Source: Hymenoscyphus infarciens
Taxonomy: Eukaryota; Ascomycota; Leotiomycetes; Helotiales; Helotiaceae
Assembly: GCA_001414345.1 (NCBI GenBank)
Contig: LLCB01000144.1
Coordinates: 62,001-126,000 of the forward strand
Reading direction: 5' to 3'
Length of the DNA stretch: 64,000 nt
Made by a program: the position numbers and the translations under genes. Shown here one piece after another: positions 24,056 through 36,023 of this stretch. The notes beneath the pieces were generated by a model. That model saw only the letters and a list, made by a program, of their open reading frames with translations. It was not told where the DNA came from and made no database searches. How positions within the stretch are numbered: the first letter of the stretch is position 1; each line of letters starts with the position of its first letter.

Positions 24056-25126
24056 TTGCTTTCTTCACATGAGCATTCGCAACTCCTCTTGTGCATCTCT
24101 TTGCTAGTAAAAAGTGTTTGTTTTTTGCATGGGACCAAAGGCTCATTGACTTTTGAGCTGGACCAGATTGTACATAAGCCCGTGCGATCCTCAAATTCTA
24201 ACCAGAAGTCATCTCTCATGTTCCTGAAATCAAACAGAACCAGGCAGCTCTCCACAGAAGCTGCCACACAAAAACGAAAGCCATCCACGCTGGGGACCAC
24301 GAGCAGTATGTCCCGGAGTCATCGTTCTGACAAGGAAAAGTTCAACGACACCACTACTTTCCAGCAGGTCTTCATTCCAAGGTGGCAGCTCGGCTTGCCA
24401 GGGGTTGAAGAATTGCCCCCTCTCTCAGTGTACGTTCCAGCGCCCCGCCCTCACATTGGTACCCAGCACCCAGTCAAGAACCAAGCATTGAGCCGCACTA
24501 CACAACGAACCGAATCAATGTACGACAACGGAGAAAGTCACCAATCGCGGAGAGAGGTTCCTTCCTTGAAATATGCCATGGGTGTATTGCATCGGGAGCT
24601 GGACAATGCCACGTCATTCTACAAAGGTTTCAAGGACAGTTTCGACAAGGAAACACGCGAACTCACCTACATCCCCAAGGACAAGCTGGATGATATCTGG
24701 GCGGAGAGGGTGAATGAGAAATGTCAGGTAGACGACGAACCTGCTGGTACCGACGAATTTGACAATACCGACACATCTCAGGCCAATCAACCTCGGGCTC
24801 AGCAACCAAAATTCTGGAAGGGGTTTGTGGACACCAAAAGAAATGTCGTTCGCTCTGCCGATGAAGTTCTCGACTCCATAGCCCTCTCGAGGAAGAAAGC
24901 GGCCGATTCCAGCACCCAGATCCATGCTATTCCAGCAAAGCACTTTCAAGATAAAGTTTCCTTCGCCATTGATCAAGCGAGGGAGCTCATGGACCTGGCA
25001 ATGTTATCACCCGATGCATGTGCGGCACTATCTCGCGAATTGGGATCTCTGAAAGATTTGGTCAACCCCAGAAGTGAGGCTCTGAAAGAGTTGTACACGT
25101 CCAAAGGCTTGGATGACGAAAGCTGA
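24056..25126 (+). CDS. Hypothetical hydrophilic protein, single exon
   Basis: This is an open frame of up to 356 codons with no intron and no family I recognise. The first 50 residues include a short hydrophobic run (LLLCISLLVKSVCFL) that may be untranslated. Later Met codons at 24227 (MFLKSNRT) or 24308 (MSRSHRSDKEKF) are plausible starts. Downstream the protein is polar with mixed charge, contains LPPLSVYVPAPRPH, a KEFR-like helix block FKDSFDKETRELTY and a C-terminal helical region (DQARELMDLAMLSPDACAAL, LKDLVNPRSEALKELY). Codon use and length support coding. The function is unknown. Confidence 0.6.
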   Translation: MLSSHEHSQLLLCISLLVKSVCFLHGTKGSLTFELDQIVHKPVRSSNSNQKSSLMFLKSNRTRQLSTEAATQKRKPSTLGTTSSMSRSHRSDKEKFNDTTTFQQVFIPRWQLGLPGVEELPPLSVYVPAPRPHIGTQHPVKNQALSRTTQRTESMYDNGESHQSRREVPSLKYAMGVLHRELDNATSFYKGFKDSFDKETRELTYIPKDKLDDIWAERVNEKCQVDDEPAGTDEFDNTDTSQANQPRAQQPKFWKGFVDTKRNVVRSADEVLDSIALSRKKAADSSTQIHAIPAKHFQDKVSFAIDQARELMDLAMLSPDACAALSRELGSLKDLVNPRSEALKELYTSKGLDDES

Positions 25127-26205
25127 GGTACGAAGGGTTCCCGCGAGTGGTTGGGTGGAAGGGGGTGAGGATCGAGGTATGTGTGGATTGTGGTTCGACC
25201 TCACCTTTGTTGGATGGACGAGATTGGATGTGCGGAGGGACAATTGGTCGCCGGGCGATATTCTCGGGGTTCGAGGAAGACGGGAATGGGTGGGAAGGTC
25301 GTGGGTAGAGAGATGCGTTCCTAGTGTCGTCGAGTCATAATCTCAATTAGCAGTATCCTTTCTCCACTACGCGAACAGAATCAAATGCCTTACCTTTTGA
25401 AAAAAGATGAGTGAAGCGTCGTCCTCAACAGAGTAATCGGAATCGAATTGTACCTGTCCCAGGGCCACAAGTGACCAAGGAACCAGCACGCCGCGTATTG
25501 CACTTAAGTGTCGCGCCGTAGCGCACACAATCTTCGCAATGGCCCTCCCATAGGAACACGCACACTAACTTGCCCCCGCAAGCAGGTATATAGAAGGTGA
25601 CGTGCCCTGCTTTTCTGATGCCAATTGCAGACGTGAGATCACGCCGAACCCTCGCGGGCAGACCTATCACTCTGCCTTTTTGAGGGGTCGAGGAGGAAGG
25701 TGAATTGAAGAGTACTCCGAATTTCTCATATGCATAAGAAGTCACCGCGATGCGAGCACCGTGATGTGATGAGTCGCGATCCCGAGGGGATCGAGCGACA
25801 GATCTGTTTGTAGCATAGAAACGCAGCGTTGAAGAGGACGACGCTTGGAGGGAAGGAAAGGAAGAAAAAGCTCAAGCTCGAAGCTCAAATAGCTAAAAGT
25901 GCGCTTTGAGCTCGCTTAGAAACCCGTAGTCCAGTGCACGTGATGAGGGGTCCTCCGGAATAAAGTAATCCCGTGAAGTGCCAAGCCAAGCAAGCCACTT
26001 TGAATCTTTGCACAGCCACACTGTGACGACGCGAACGCCTGGCATTTTTATACCAAGCCGAATCTATAAGGCAACATCCGATCCTTCCTCCAACACCCTA
26101 ATTGAGATAATACAACACTTGTCCTCTGCATCTACGCACTCCAAATCTAAACTCCAACTACCAAACCGTCTACTCTGATCAACACCATTACATACCGCGA
26201 TCAGG
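25127..26205. other. Intergenic
   Basis: Minus ORF 25425-25745 (106 codons) shows no family features. The segment 26050-26200 is CT/CA-rich leader-like sequence upstream of the zinc-ribbon gene. No gene is supported. Confidence 0.35.
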
Positions 26206-26720
26206 ATGTGTTTTATCTTCACTTGCGGAGAGACTGGTATGGCTTCCGGCTTCCCTTACGCTTGCCACTTCCCCCGACACAGAACATCCAACTGACTTTC
26301 AACCACCACAGAATTCACGAAAAACCTTCAAGGGTATGAGAATGTCCTATGCCAATGTCATAACTGTGTAAGCTCAGTTCCACATACCAACATCTACCGT
26401 CTGGCAGTCTTGTTGGGATCCCAACTAATGCGACACAGGGCAACTACTCAGCAAAGGTTATCAAACGAAATCCGTGGTTTACCTTCTGCTTCGTCCCCGT
26501 AATTCCTCTCAGCATCCACGGTCATGAAGACGTCGTCTGCTCCATCTGCCGATTCGCACAGCCCCTCCCTAATCGACAAGATGTTATAGCCCAGGCAAAT
26601 GGCGGAGGTGGCGGAGGGATGCCTTTACAGAATAATCCCCAAGGAGGACCACCTCAAGGCTGGGGCGGTCCTCAGCAAGGCGGTCCGCCTCCAAAACAGC
26701 AGAATATGCAGTACGGATGA
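26206..26720 (+). CDS. Small zinc-ribbon protein (fungal zf-15-like)
   Basis: Three exons (26206-26236, 26312-26367, 26439-26720) give 122 aa in frame, with introns of 75 and 71 bp. The protein starts MCFIFTCGE, then EFTKNLQGYENVLCQCHNC and, after the second intron, GNYSAKVIKRNPWFTFCFVP and HEDVVCSICRFAQPL. CxCHNC plus CSIC give a four-cysteine ribbon, separated by the conserved W-F-T-F-C-F-V-P-x-x-P strand of this family. The C-terminus is Gly/Pro/Gln-rich (NGGGGGGMPLQNN, GGPPQGWGG), likely disordered. The first exon is only 31 nt, and for that reason the gene is absent from simple ORF views. The role is unknown. Binding of zinc is inferred from the cysteines. Confidence 0.85.
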
Positions 26721-28706
26721 GGCGGAAATGATGCGACTTCAAAATCGCGAATCCGACCGAGTTTGGGAATAGAATGAGGGCGGATATTTGAAGCTGTCTA
26801 TGAATAATCGGTTGTATAGGGAGTTTTCAAACTGCGCAACTTTGAATTTGCATCGGAGTTTGATGGGGTTTGGCGGATTGGGCGGGATTTGGTTGGTTAA
26901 GCGTTTGGTGTATTTCTCTGTTTGCGACCGGAGTGGGGATACTTCCAGTAGTCTGGAATAATACAGGATTGTCAAATGTCGATCATAGAGATGTCTGTTT
27001 CTTTGAAAATCGCAATTTTGGTGTCATTTCGAAGGTTCATAAGGGGGTTCCTTGAGGTTGGTTTCATTCCTGCAAATTGCGGTTCTTCTCTGCAATTATC
27101 TTGACCATTAGAAAGGTGTTTGAATATCTGATAATGGCTGGCTGGGCGGGACCTGACAATCTTTGGCGTCCAATAAACAGTCCTTCCAAGTCCGGATATT
27201 AGCGCAAACTGTTTTTTCTCTCGAAAGTCTTGAGACCCATTCCTCGTGGGGACGGTTCGAGTGTTTGCAACGATCAGCTTGGATTTCACCCGTCTCCATG
27301 TCCGTATCCTATTTCCATTTCCTTGAGGTTTAAGAATGCAAAGGGTAGCTGTACACGTGAGACGCACCTGTGTTAGCTTCAACTGCAAGTCGACATACCT
27401 TATCTCTGAAGTTTCGAGACGCGGAGTACCAATCAAGTGACTGTTCTTTCAAGCTTCGAAAACTCTTCAAAATAAAATCCTTAGCTGCTTCTTAGATGAT
27501 AAAAGGTTTTCACGTCCGAAACGGAAATTTTGTGTTCAGAAAAGCATTAGAGTTGTGTGGGGTAAGAAAGCTCCCCGTCGCCCAAAATTCGAGGCGAAGA
27601 GCCTTCGGTGAGAGAGCGTCAAGGTTTGCGATGGGACGGAGTTTATTTTGATTTTATTTTAGAGGGGTCTATTTCAAACAAGCAAATCAATCTGGTGGCT
27701 GAGACGAAGTTCTGAAGCACCAATCCCATCGTCTTTACCATCTTATTTTCCGGAGGTGACCGCTCAATCGTCCGTAAATACAATCCTTATCCCACCTTCT
27801 AGAGCTTGTCAGACATCGTACTGACTGACGATTAAGGGACCGTTGTTGAAAAGCTATGTCACTTTCTATCGCCCATGCTCAGTTGGTCGGTTTCCAGATC
27901 TCACACCTTTTTCACCTCCATTCTGAAGCAGTGAAGCCCACTATTTGCTCATCTCTCTTGATCATCATGTTCACTTCCAACAGCTAACTAAATGGTCTCG
28001 CTTCCAAACCGTTCTGCCTTATCGCGGCTGTTAGGATTTGACTTTGATAACAGCTTCATTCAACCAATCAACATCAGCGATTGCGAACTCAGGGGGCCAA
28101 AGCTCACTCGCTTGGTATGCAGGTGTTCACGCTAGCCCACGTCGTGCATGGCTCCCCCATCTCACTGCAGTTGTGGTATCCATTACTCACTCCAGATGGC
28201 TTCACTTTTCTTATCTCTATCTCACATCAATTCCATTATCAAAACGTTTCAACCAAACATGTGAAGGATAGAGACACTTTACCAGACCTTTCAAGCCCCT
28301 CCCCCATACAATTTCTCTCCGGGTCTGGTCACACCCTCTCCGAAGCCGCTTGCATGGCAGCTATCAGTACGATCTAGACGCATACCAGAGGTTACGGCAT
28401 CATGCAGTAGCCATGGGCGTGCCGGAAATCTTCTCCTTGTTGTTTTCTCTTCAAGCCACGAGCACGGCCGTAGCTGTGTCTCGTCCAGTTAGGTCTCATG
28501 TTAATCGGGTTGAGTAGCGACGAGGAGGCTATTTTCACTTTTCCACTCGCCATGGATCTGAGAGCTCCCCCCACCCCCGAGGCTGGAGATCTGAGCTAGC
28601 TTGGGCAAGGCTATATTATCTGTCGCGTCCCCCGCAAGAATGGTCTTTTATTTTGTAGGTCAGCTTAGAAGGAAGACACAGTACTACTTACAAACATATC
28701 GGAAAT
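26721..28706. other. Intergenic, about 2 kb, includes the Dur3 promoter
   Basis: The longest ORF (26972-27436 minus, 154 codons) has no family features and is probably chance. Upstream of Dur3 there is a TTATC (reverse GATAA) at 28616-28620. GATA sites are expected for nitrogen-regulated genes, but one site proves little. No RNA gene was recognised. Confidence 0.4.
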
Positions 28707-31036
28707 ATGCCAATTGCACCTCCTCTCAGTCAGGGTTGGGGGTATGGAATCGTCTTGGGATTGGGCGCGGTTTTCGCGTTTGGTATGGTGAGTTTAGCTT
28801 TCCTCACATCTTTCTCCAATTGCTAATGGTTGACATCAGATTCTCGTTACCTGGATCCTCAAACGTTACAACCATGAGCTCCAAACTTCGGAAATGTTCA
28901 GTACCGCGGGAAGAACAGTGAAATCGGGATTGGTCGCTTCTGCTGTGGTTTCTAGTTGGACCTGGGCCGCAACTCTTCTCCAAAGTTCGGGTATTGCATA
29001 CCGATATGGTGTTTCGGGTCCTTTCTGGTATGCCAGCGGTGCTACCGTTCAGATTCTATTATTCGCTACTATTGCCATTGAGTTGAAAAGAAGAGCACCA
29101 AACGCCCACGTAAATTGTCCCTCGTGCCTAAACTCATAAGTAGAAACTAACCAAGTTGGTTTCAGACTTTCCTCGAAATTATCAAGGCCAGATATGGTGT
29201 CTACGCTCACATCACGTTCACGGTTTTCGGTTTAATGACAAACATACTCGTCACAGCCATGCTGTTGACTGGTGGTTCTGCTGTTGTGAACTCCTTGACT
29301 GGAATGCCTACAGCTGCTGCTTGTTTCTTGTTGCCTTTGGGTGTGGCTATGTACACAATGTTTGGAGGAATCAAAGCTACTTTCCTTACGGATTGGGTAA
29401 GAAGAATAATTCATCGATCTGGGAAACTTTCTAATCAAGTTTAGGTGCATACATTCATCCTCTTGATTATCATCATCATTTTCTCCCTTGTCACCTACGC
29501 AACTAGCGATATCTTGGGCTCGCCCAAGGCCGTTTTCGATCTTTTGGTTAAGGCTGCTGCAGATCACCCAGTTGAAGGAAACTCTGGTGGAAGCTATTTG
29601 ACTATGCAATCTACTGAGGGGGCTATTTTCTTCGTCATCAATATTGTTGGAAACTTCGGAACGTAAGTTTACTCTCTCGCCCACCCACTTAACGAAGCTA
29701 ACTTACACCAGTGTCTTCCTCGATAACGGTTACTACAACAAAGCAATTGCTGCTTCCCCAGTCCACGCCCTCCCAGGTTATATCATGGGTGGTATCTCTT
29801 GGTTCGCCATCCCATGGCTCATGGCGACTACAATGGGTCTCGCAGCTCTTGCTCTCGAAGGCAACCCAGCATTCCCAACATTTCCCCACCGAATGGATGA
29901 TGCTGATGTTTCTGCCGGACTTGTCGTTCCATATGCTGCAGTGGCTCTTCTTGGACAAGGTGGTGCAGTAGCAGTTTTGCTTATCGTCTTCATGGCCGTC
30001 ACATCTGCCAGTTCCGCCGAGTTGATTGCTGTATCATCCATTTTCACCTACGATATCTACCAAACATACTTCAATCCCGGTGCTAGCGGAAAGAAACTCA
30101 TTTACATGTCTCACGCTATGGTTGTTGGATTTGCTTTGTTCATGGCTGCTTTCTCGGTTGGACGCACGTATCCCCTTTCCCAACAACAAATCCAAAACAA
30201 AACTAACTTACGATCCAGTTTTCTACGCCGGTATCTCAATGGGCTACCTCTACGTAATGATGGGCGTAATAATCTCCTCCGCCGTCATCCCCGCAACCCT
30301 AACAATAATGTGGAAAGGCCAAAACAAATGGGCCGCAACCCTCACCCCACCCCTCGGTCTAGCATGCGCCCTCATCGCCTGGCTCGTAACCGCCTCCAAG
30401 ACATGTGGGAAACTAGATGTCGCATGCACTGGTTCCAATAACCCTATGTTGGCAGGAAACGTCATGGCTCTTCTCTCCCCATTGATCTTTACTCCGATAT
30501 TTACGCTTATTTTTGGAGTCGATAACTACGACTGGCTCTCCATGGCCGCAATCCGCAAAGGCGATGATCACGATCTTGCGGCTGAGGCACACATCGATCT
30601 TGAACTCGTCCCTGGGGAACGCGCGCACACCGCTGTCGACAACGCTGTGGAACAAACTAAACTCCTTCGTGCCTCCAAAATTGCAAAGATCACCACCGTC
30701 GTGCTCACCCTAGCTTTGTTAATTCTCTGGCCTATGCCAATGTATGGAACCGGCTACATCTTTTCCGAGAAATTCTTCACGGGCTGGGTTGTCGTGGGTA
30801 TTCTTTGGATTTTTGGAAGCTTGTTTTGTGTGGGTCTTTATCCGGTTTGGGAGGGACGCGCGGGATTGGCATATACTTTCAAGGCTATCTGGTTGGATAT
30901 GACGGGGAAGAAACATCCTGGTGCTTATCACTCGAGCACAGCTACGTATGTTGAGGGTAAGGAAGCGGGAGAGGCTACGCCGCCTGAGACTGTGGTGGGC
31001 GAGAAGGGTGGGGAGACGGTTGAGGTTTCGAAGTAG
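28707..31036 (+). CDS. DUR3: Urea active transporter, sodium:solute symporter family
   Basis: Six exons (28707-28787, 28840-29109, 29166-29396, 29445-29662, 29712-30163, 30219-31036) give 689 aa in frame. The product takes up urea with protons across the plasma membrane. Family text is clear: [22 protein letters not shown], cut here at its [11 protein letters not shown] core; [79 protein letters not shown]; and the [20 protein letters not shown] tail. About 15 membrane segments can be counted. Intron 5 needs a GC donor (GGAC|GCACGT at 30164) to keep the frame. The first GT, at 30168, would shift the frame, whereas the GC choice gives [13 protein letters not shown] as in the family. Regulation by nitrogen through GATA factors is family knowledge. 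Confidence 0.93.
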
Positions 31037-32330
31037 GGGACTAAGGGGCTGTTGGGTTGAGTGGGGCGAGTCTTTTGGGGCAGGGTGCGGTGCGGTGGTG
31101 TTGAGGGGGAACTATGATACCATCTTTACTTTACTGTTGCTTGGGTTTCTGTTTAGGCGGTTAGGGTAGATTATGAATATACAGGAAGACCTCCTATAAG
31201 TTACTTTTGACTCTGTTCCACGGACGTTATTCATGTGGATGATGAGTTTGCTTCATTTCAAACTTTCTTCACTTCCTTTTTTCAGGCCTTCCAGTCATTA
31301 ATGGAGTCTTATGGCCATGAAACGGGTGGAGTATTGTCCTAAAGTGATGATTTTCTACTACAATACGCAAACTCAGAGGTCGACGCTTTGGCGACAACCA
31401 CTACTGTCAGTTCAACTCAGCCGAGAGATGAGCTTGCTGCTGTGAGAGGGGTAGAAACACGGAACAGGTTTCTCAACTATGCTTACACAACGCAGAAGGT
31501 CCTGGAGGGTTATGGTATTGACAAAATTGAAAGGTTAAAGGTTGTAAGCGAGAAATAATATTCCAAAGGTTTCTTTCGGAAGATGATATCTGGCGGATTC
31601 AAATCTCTCAAGTTGCTTCCTGATTCTCTCTTTCCCTGCAAGTTTTGGTCCTAAACTCATGTAGAGAAATGACACGATGCTTCTATTACTAGATTTACAC
31701 AAACTCATGCACGATTCAACACCGCCATGCTTCTTATATGGTTTTTTTGTTTCGTCTCCATTGTGGTGTCAATGAGGTTGTTGCTTAGGCTTTTTCTTTC
31801 AAGAGAGCATATCTCGCTGCTCAAAGTGTACATTTTTATATGCTTTTCGAGAAGTCAATGGGATGAATAGCTAGGCGAAGTCGTCATCAGAAGTTTTCAA
31901 CCAAAATAATGCTTGACAAAACATGAAAAAGGCCATGCTTGTGGGCGCTCACCTAGAGAGTTTCCTCACACCCAGAAAGATTGGTGCCCTTGTTTGCTTA
32001 TACTCATCCCACCTCTTTAACTTCAAGGTCTATACTAAAACTTAAACACCTAGAGCCGAGGTTCAACTCAATTTCACTTTGTTCCCAATTCCAACAAAAA
32101 ATAGTGTTAATGTTGTTCCACTTACCAACAAACGTGCGTGAGAGTGATTGGCTACCACCAAAAAAACCCAACATACCAACCAATAAAGTAAGCCGATAAG
32201 CATATACACCCGTCTCGTAAAAGTAAATGTGTCGTTACTGAAAACTTTAGCCGGTACTGTGTCTGGGAAAGTACTTATTTCCATCGCCACCTTGAAAAAA
32301 AAGAGAAACTCAGTAACGACGAACCGAACC
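31037..32330. other. Intergenic, no gene seen
   Basis: This includes the 3' UTR of Dur3 and the promoter of the reductase gene. The stretch 31200-31980 has no ORF over 60 codons with family features. Confidence 0.35.
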
Positions 32331-33556
32331 ATGATGAGTTCCAAGCAAGCTCTCGTCTTCGGCGCTTCCGGAATTTCTGGCTGGGCCATAACAAGAACTT
32401 GCCTTTCTTACCCACTGGCTCAATCAGCCTTCACTCGCGTCCTCGTACTAGCAAATAAATCTTTAGACAAGGAGTGTTTCCACCACCCTCAGGAAGATTT
32501 TGAACGGCTCGAAGTCTACAGTGGAATCGATTTGAAATCAGGAGTAGCGAATGTTACTCAGAAGCTTCAACAAATAAACGAGATCAAAAAGGTAACACAC
32601 GTTTTCTATACCGGTTGGTGCCACCACTGCCACTCAGTAAAGCTCACTAACCGAGCTGTACAGCTTACATAGCTCACGGAACCGATTTCCAAACCCTCAA
32701 GAAAGCCAATGTTCTCATCCTAGAAACCGCCGTACGGGCAATCATCAGCCTTTGTCCAAACCTCGAGTTCTGGGCCCTCCAAACAGGCGGGAAGACATAT
32801 GGAGTAGAGTTCTACGGCCAACCCGGCGTTCAATGGGCTCTGCCTCTCAAAGAGACTGCACCACGAATCCCCGAACCATACGCTTCAAACATTTTCTACT
32901 ATCCCCAGATAGATTTTCTGGAATTGGAAAGGAAGGGCAAGTCATGGAAATATTGCCAGATTTGCCCCGATGTAATCACTGAGCATACTCCGCGACCAAA
33001 TGGGATAGGACTCTTGCACGCCCTCGGCATCTTTTTGTCGATGTATGCTTCTATTGAGGGGAATGGGGTTAAAATTCCTTTTCGCGGCAGCAAGTTGAGT
33101 TGGAAAGCCAAAAGGAGCGATACTTCTCAAGATAACCTTGCAAAGTTCCATGTTTTTGCCAGCTTACGCCCCGATCAAGTCGCTGGAAAGACTATCAATG
33201 TCGCAGGTGAAGACTTTACGACTTGGGAAATTCTCTGGCCGGAGGTGTGTGCTTATTTCGGATTCAAAGGTGTTGGACCCAGTTTTGCAAAAGAAGGGAA
33301 ACTCAATGGTGTGGAGTGGGTCATGGCACAAAAAGAAAACTGGGGTGCGTGGGTTGAAAGCAATGGGCTCAAGTAAGGCTTTGTTGAGAATTCTAGCTGG
33401 GATGTTTTAGGTGCTGTATTTGCTTGGGTTGTTTTTGATAAGCAGTACGATCTTACTGTTTCAAGGGAGGTGGGGTTCAAGGTGAGTGCTCCAACTATTG
33501 AGGGGTATATTACAGCTTTCAATCGGATGAAGGAGGCTAGAATTATTCCTGCCTAG
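32331..33556 (+). pseudogene. PRISE-like NAD(P)-dependent reductase (atypical SDR), in-frame stop near the C-terminus
   Basis: Exon 1 (32331-32613) and exon 2 (32664-33556), with a 50-bp intron. The N-terminus has the Rossmann motif ALVFGASGISGW. Then come THVFYTAYIAHG, ALQTGGKTYGVEF, the PRISE-type substrate region ETAPRIPEPYASNIFYYPQID and GIGLLHALGIFLSMYASIEG, and later VAGEDFTTWEILWPEV. A TAA at 33374-33376 ends the frame after 331 aa, but the same frame continues without gap as GFVENSSWDVLGAVFAWV, KQYDLTVSREVGF and FNRMKEARIIPA to TAG at 33554-33556, which is the expected 391-aa family end. CAA to TAA by one C-to-T change would explain it. The shorter protein lacks the C-terminal lid helices, so activity is doubtful. 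Alternatives are readthrough or a sequencing error. Confidence 0.82.
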
Positions 33557-34662
33557 GTGCGGAGGAAATCTTGGTTTTTGTAGAACATACATCTTGGAAG
33601 CGAATTGGTAGTGAAGTATTTCTTACAATTCATTTTTGTATTTGAACCAGCGAGCAAACTCATTCATTTTTCTCGCTTAGAACCAAACGAGTGGTTTTTC
33701 CAGTTTTTCCATTATGGGCAGGTAAATTCCCTTTGGTGAATTTGTAGGATTCTAGTATTTTTCTTGAGATTACTTGAAAGAATATGGTTAAAATCCTAGT
33801 GGGTAGGTCCCTACACCTACTCAGTGGGTCGGTCGAACCTGGAAGAGGCAAAGGGTTTGTCATGTGACGTATGGCTAATCAAGCTGCTTCTGTTTCCCAC
33901 CCAGTTTAGAAACTTAAAGTACTTCCTTTCTTTGGAAATCAAGATAGCTTGTTGTTTGAAATCGCAGCAATCAGGTTAAGTGAGAGTATCACATCACGTG
34001 CCGGGATCCTATTCGCTACTTCGTCCCGTCCCACGCCTCCACTTGTTTATCTATTTTGTGCACGTTCAGCGCAAGCTCATTTCATTTATGAAATATTATC
34101 TTTTCTTATGCATACAATAGTGGAGAATATTGCGCTTTGTTTCATCTCATCTCACCTGAAGCGTCAGGCGCGATTCAAGAGGTGGCGTCTTCCATTGCAC
34201 CCAAAATATTTTTCTCAAGTTCTCCACTCCACTTCTCCCTTGTGTCAAGTCCCAAACTAGATTACCTGCGACGAGATAACTACGCTTTCTCCTGATTCTT
34301 TGAGGCTGCGCTGCCTCGTCATTTCAAGGGCTCTGCAAATTTCCTTCCTTCCGCGTTATTGAATTTTATCTTCTCCTTCGCGCGACCTGATCAATCAGCC
34401 CACACGCTCTCACGTGATCGTGGCCCCCTGACCGCTCCCTCCCAACCCATTAATCCCAGTACAGTACGGCAATTCGCCTCCTCGGCCTCTTTGCCGCGTT
34501 CTCTCTCTTTCTTTCACATCCAGAGGCCGGAATCACCGCTTCCATTGACAGATTCTTCAATTGTATATCATGTGCTCAGTACAATACTGTTGATATACGA
34601 ATACAGTCTACCTCACTTTCCTGGCCTATCCGGCCACCCCTTGAATTTTCCCATTCGCCAGC
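33557..34662. other. Intergenic, promoter of the desaturase gene
   Basis: A GGGTAGGTCCCTACACCTACTC stretch, shortened here to its GGTAGGTCCCTAC core, lies at about 33800-33825. Otherwise CT-rich leader-like sequence appears at 34260-34650. No gene is seen. Confidence 0.35.
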
Positions 34663-36023
34663 ATGGCAACGACTTGTACAACTAGCATCGCGACATCGAG
34701 AGCTCCAGACAAAAATGACTTTACGCCGTCAGATAATATTGTTCTTGAGGTACTTTACAAAGACCTCAATGATGCAGAAGACGAAAAGGCCAGAACTGGA
34801 AGAACCACCACTCCAGTCCAGCATGAGTCGGCAATAAATCTCCTCGAAAATCTTGCAGACCCGAAACACCCAGATTTCCAGCCAACAATATTCTCGACCT
34901 GGGATCATGACCTCAACGCTGTTCAAAGTCCTCGCAACTTCCGGGAAGCCATTTTGCAAAAGTATGTGAAATGGGCCAGGACTGTGGTTCGGCATGAGAC
35001 CGATGTCGTCTTTCTCTCACATCTCATCATGTACTTTACGACGGCACTACCAAGCGCTATATATCTCTTTTACGACTTTCACTTATTACACGGATTCGCT
35101 CACATCATCTACATCGTCTGGTGCTCAGGAGGGTTTACTCTTATGATGCACAATCACATCCACAACAATGGTGTTCTGTCTAAGAAATATGCAGCATTCG
35201 ATTGGACCTTCCCATACATCCTGGAACCACTCATGGGTCATACCTGGGATTCGTACTATTACCACCATTGTAAGGCTCACCATGTCGAGGGAAATGGACC
35301 GGATGATCTTTCTACAACAATTCGTTATCAGCGCGATTCGATTCTGGATTTCCTTCATTACGAACTCAGGTTCTTGTTGCTCTGCTGGTTCGATTTACCC
35401 CGCTATTTTATCAGCAAGAAAAAGTACAACTTGGCTTTCCGAATCACTTGCACTGAGCAATCATCGTATGCTATGATGTATTTTCTTGCGCGATGGAATT
35501 TCAAGCCCGCCCTATTCGCCTTACTCCTGCCATTTGTGATCCTCCGGATCGGGCTCATGATCGGGAACTGGGGACAACATGCACTTGTTGATGACGTGGA
35601 CCCGGATTCGGATTTCCGTTCTAGTATCACTTTGATTGATGTACCAGTAAGTCACTCCTTGTCCTCACAAATGCATTGACTGGTCACTAACTCGTTGCTA
35701 AGTCAAATCGCTTCTGTTTCAACGATGGTTACCACACTTCACACCACCTCAACCCACTTCGTCACTGGCGAGACCACCCTCGAGCATTTCTTGCAGCCAA
35801 GGAACGTTACTCTAAAGAAGGAGCGCTTGTATTCCAAAACATCGATTATTTGGAAATCACTTTCCGTATCTTAACCAAGAACTACATGTATCTCGCGAAA
35901 CAACTTGTACCCATGGGTACCCAAATTGGAATGAGCCAAGAGGAACTAGCCGCCATGTTGAAATTGAAGACTCGCAAATTCAGCGAGGAAGAGATTGCGG
36001 CCAAGTTTAAAAAGCAAATTTGA
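34663..36023 (+). CDS. Membrane fatty-acid desaturase family protein
   Basis: Two exons (34663-35646 and 35703-36023, 56-bp intron) give 434 aa. Three histidine boxes for the di-iron centre are present: HNHIH at residues 163-167, HHCKAHH at 201-207 and HTSHH at 339-343 (in exon 2: NDGYHTSHHLNPLRHWRDH). Hydrophobic segments lie around residues 115-160 and 265-303. The N-terminal 90 residues are hydrophilic. This is the di-iron desaturase/hydroxylase superfamily, acting at the ER. The fungal subfamily to which this text belongs is of unknown substrate, and there is no fused cytochrome b5. The start at 34663 is the first Met after a long CT-rich leader. Confidence 0.86.

Noticed and set aside
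26972..27436. 154-codon minus-strand ORF between the zinc-ribbon and Dur3 genes
   Set aside because: No motif, no splice partners, random-looking composition; overlaps another frame of equal quality.
33374..33398. A 24-nt intron (GTAAGG..TCTAG) removing the stop of the reductase gene
   Set aside because: Too short for a spliceosomal intron, and the region it would remove is in frame and family-like.
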